A stretch of 64,000 bases of DNA from JAAZGD01 sp034003765 (lineage in GTDB: Bacteria; Bacillota; Clostridia; Peptostreptococcales; Anaerovoracaceae), in assembly GCA_034003765.1 (NCBI GenBank), contig JAVEXZ010000002.1, forward strand, positions 100,743-164,742, given 5' to 3'. The stretch's first letter is position 1, and each line of letters opens with the position of its first letter. This document shows positions 62,612 to 64,000 of the stretch, piece by piece. The notes below the pieces were generated by a model. The model worked only from the letters and a program-made list of their open reading frames with translations. It was not told where the DNA came from and made no database searches. A program made the position numbers and the translations under genes.

Positions 62612-62641
62612 AATAATCCCCTTAAACATCTAATCCAAATC

Positions 62642-63001
62642 TTATTTGCTAGCTACATCCTTTGCTGTTTCACATAATTTCGCAAATGCTGCTTGGTCGT
62701 AAATAGCCATTTCAGACAAAATTTTTCTATTTACATCAATATTAGCTTTTCTCAAACCGTCCATTAAGCGAGAATAAGAAATTCCATTCATTCTTGCCCC
62801 GGCATTGATTCTGGTAATCCAAAGACTTCTAAAGTCTCTCTTTCTATGTTTTCTACCAACATAAGCACTTCGTAGAGATCTCATAACAGCGGTGTTAGCA
62901 ACCTTAAACTGTTTTCTCTTTGCCCCATAAAACCCTTTTGCTTGCTTCAATACTTTTTTATGTCTCTTATGGGCATTCATACCCTTTTTTACTCTTGCCA
63001 T
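62642..63001 (-). CDS. rplT: 50S ribosomal protein L20
   Basis: A 119-residue L20 starting MARVKKGMNAHKRHKKVLKQA, the family N-terminus and normal length. It binds 23S rRNA early in assembly. In Bacillus it also represses the infC-rpmI-rplT operon through the leader mRNA, and a matching leader is present upstream of infC here. It lies 19 bases after rpmI. Confidence 0.98.
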   Translation of the reverse strand: MARVKKGMNAHKRHKKVLKQAKGFYGAKRKQFKVANTAVMRSLRSAYVGRKHRKRDFRSLWITRINAGARMNGISYSRLMDGLRKANIDVNRKILSEMAIYDQAAFAKLCETAKDVASK

Positions 63002-63020
63002 GATTTATTTTCCTCCAAAA

Positions 63021-63221
63021 TTATTTACCCATCGCTGCCATTATTCTCTTGAAATCCGCACTCTTTACCAAAATCGACTTTCTCAAGCCTCTCTTTCTCT
63101 TTGCAGATTTCTTGGTAAGGATATGACTTTTATATGCCTTATGTCGTTTTAATTTCCCAGTTCCAGTCAATTTAAATCTTTTGCATGCGCCTCTATGAGA
63201 CTTCATCTTATTCTTCGCCAT
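63021..63221 (-). CDS. rpmI: 50S ribosomal protein L35
   Basis: A 66-residue L35 starting MAKNKMKSHRGACKRFK. I use the ATG at 63219-63221, preceded by AGGAAG at about 10 bases; a 7-codon longer reading is unlikely for this family. It is the middle gene of infC-rpmI-rplT. Confidence 0.97.
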   Translation of the reverse strand: MAKNKMKSHRGACKRFKLTGTGKLKRHKAYKSHILTKKSAKRKRGLRKSILVKSADFKRIMAAMGK

Positions 63222-63256
63222 TTTTTTCTGTCTTCCTTTCAAATGTATTATCTGAC

Positions 63257-63802
63257 CTACTCTTCAGAAGGCTTTTCCTTTTTTTCCGTTTTTTCCACTT
63301 TCGGTGCCATAATCATAATCAGACTTCGTCCTTCAAATACAGACGGCTTCTCAACAACACCTACTTCGCTTAGGAATTCTTCAAATTTTTTCATTACTTC
63401 CTTGCCCTTGTTTACGTAATCACGTTCTCTTCCTCGAAATCGCAAACTGACCTTAAGCTTGTCCCCATCTTTTAGGAACTTGGAAGCGGTATTTGCTTTT
63501 ACCCTTATATCATGATCTTCAATAAAAGTTGAAAGCCTGATTTCCTTTACTTCAGTAACTTTTTGTTTTTTCTTTGCCTCTTTTTCTTTTTTCTGAATTT
63601 CATATCTGTATTTGCCATAATCTAGAATCTTGCAAACAGGTGGGCTAGCATTGGGCGAGATACTTACTAGGTCTAGATTTTTTTCTAGGGCTAAATTTAA
63701 TGCTTCATCTCTACTCATTACCCCCAGCATTGTCCCATCTTCGTCGATTATTCTTAGTTCTTTGTCACGAATTTCTTCGTTAATCTGATTTTCCTTGCTA
63801 AT
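63257..63802 (-). CDS. infC: Translation initiation factor IF-3 with AUU start
   Basis: A 181-residue IF-3. No ATG gives the complete N-domain; the first ATG would delete 24 residues. In frame upstream the codons read ISKENQINEEIRDKELRIID, the normal IF-3 start. They begin with ATT at 63800-63802, 8 bases after a strong AGGAGGT. AUU/AUA starts are the known device by which IF-3 limits its own translation. Both the N- and C-terminal domains are full length. It is first in infC-rpmI-rplT. Confidence 0.95.
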   Translation of the reverse strand: MSKENQINEEIRDKELRIIDEDGTMLGVMSRDEALNLALEKNLDLVSISPNASPPVCKILDYGKYRYEIQKKEKEAKKKQKVTEVKEIRLSTFIEDHDIRVKANTASKFLKDGDKLKVSLRFRGRERDYVNKGKEVMKKFEEFLSEVGVVEKPSVFEGRSLIMIMAPKVEKTEKKEKPSEE

Positions 63803-63818
63803 TGGTATGCACCTCCTC

Positions 63819-63942
63819 TAAAAAATAAACGGACACCTCTAAAGTATCCGCTAATTAACACAATTTTTTCATCTTGCAGTTATTATTAACCCTAGGAGCT
63901 TAACGCAATTAAGGTGAGAAGCGGAAACTTCTTCTTTGTTAC
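63819..63942 (-). promoter_or_regulatory. L20-type leader with terminator/antiterminator
   Basis: The roughly 140-nt leader ends in an intrinsic terminator: stem 63844-63850 with 63830-63836 (one G-U pair), a 7-base loop, then TTTATTTTTT (63820-63829). An upstream segment (63920-63930) can pair with the terminator's 5' arm and adjoining bases at 10 of 11 positions, forming an antiterminator. This layout matches the known L20-controlled attenuation of infC-rpmI-rplT in Bacillus. Confidence 0.8.
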
Positions 63943-63948
63943 TAAGTT

Positions 63949-63977
63949 AATTTATCATTACAAACACCTTATGTCAA
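63949..63977 (-). promoter_or_regulatory. Promoter of infC-rpmI-rplT
   Basis: Minus-strand TTGACA (63972-63977), a 17-base spacer and TAAATT (63949-63954). Transcription would start near 63942. Confidence 0.75.
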
Positions 63978-64000
63978 GGTTTTTATCCCTATTTCATTAT

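Overview
The window comes from the chromosome of a low-GC, anaerobic, fermentative member of the Clostridia; I cannot fix the genus. The evidence is AT-rich DNA with strong AGGAGG-type ribosome sites, a complete 4-hydroxybutyrate to crotonyl-CoA to butyryl-CoA gene set, ferredoxin-type Etf, a TRAP transporter, BlaI/BlaR-like and NhaC-like genes, RNase Y, and a single-chain PurL of the long type. Almost every gene is on the minus strand. The exceptions are pepF with its pseudouridine synthase (273-2977) and the penicillin-binding protein with maf (28809-32737). I saw no rRNA, tRNA, CRISPR array, insertion sequence or prophage gene.

Layout. 1-5400: the 5' end of murI, the pepF-pseudouridine synthase pair, and a BlaR1-like/BlaI pair with its own operators. 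5700-10000: a sensor kinase, a response regulator with an unusual output domain, and an NhaC-like antiporter in one apparent operon. 10300-13900: ATP-grasp ligase, divergent Mur ligase and NAD kinase. 13900-24200: the fermentation region. It holds a NifU-like protein, 4-hydroxybutyryl-CoA dehydratase (abfD), a small four-cysteine protein, 4-hydroxybutyrate CoA-transferase (abfT) and 4-hydroxybutyrate dehydrogenase (4hbD), then a DctPQM TRAP transporter and crotonase. 24200-32700: a DMT-family exporter, holA and comEC, facing the class A PBP and maf. 32850-37100: bcd-etfB-etfA behind a Rex-like operator, and a ferredoxin-nitroreductase. 37200-40400: an NTF2-like protein with nifS and thiI. 40560-52200: purL-E-C-M-N-F-H-D. 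52400-64000: a TudS-like protein, a Ca2+-type ATPase, RNase Y, a MinD-like ATPase, RadC, nrdR-cmk-DUF1015, a lipoprotein trigger factor and infC-rpmI-rplT with an attenuator leader.

How it fits together. 4hbD, abfT and abfD take succinate semialdehyde or 4-hydroxybutyrate to crotonyl-CoA. Bcd with Etf then reduces crotonyl-CoA to butyryl-CoA, and crotonase can hydrate it toward acetate. The EtfA ferredoxin domain and the Rex-like site suggest that electron flow and NADH status control this branch. No GABA aminotransferase, thiolase or 3-hydroxybutyryl-CoA dehydrogenase is present here, so the true substrate is open.

The most unusual items are a PurF whose catalytic N-terminal cysteine is missing, a 51-bp tandem repeat with a 102-bp higher-order pattern between purH and purD, the ATP-grasp/Mur ligase pair, the small CGGC protein inside the 4-hydroxybutyrate operon, and the response regulator with a DUF2294/MpsC-like domain. 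All family calls were made by reading motifs by eye; no database search was run.
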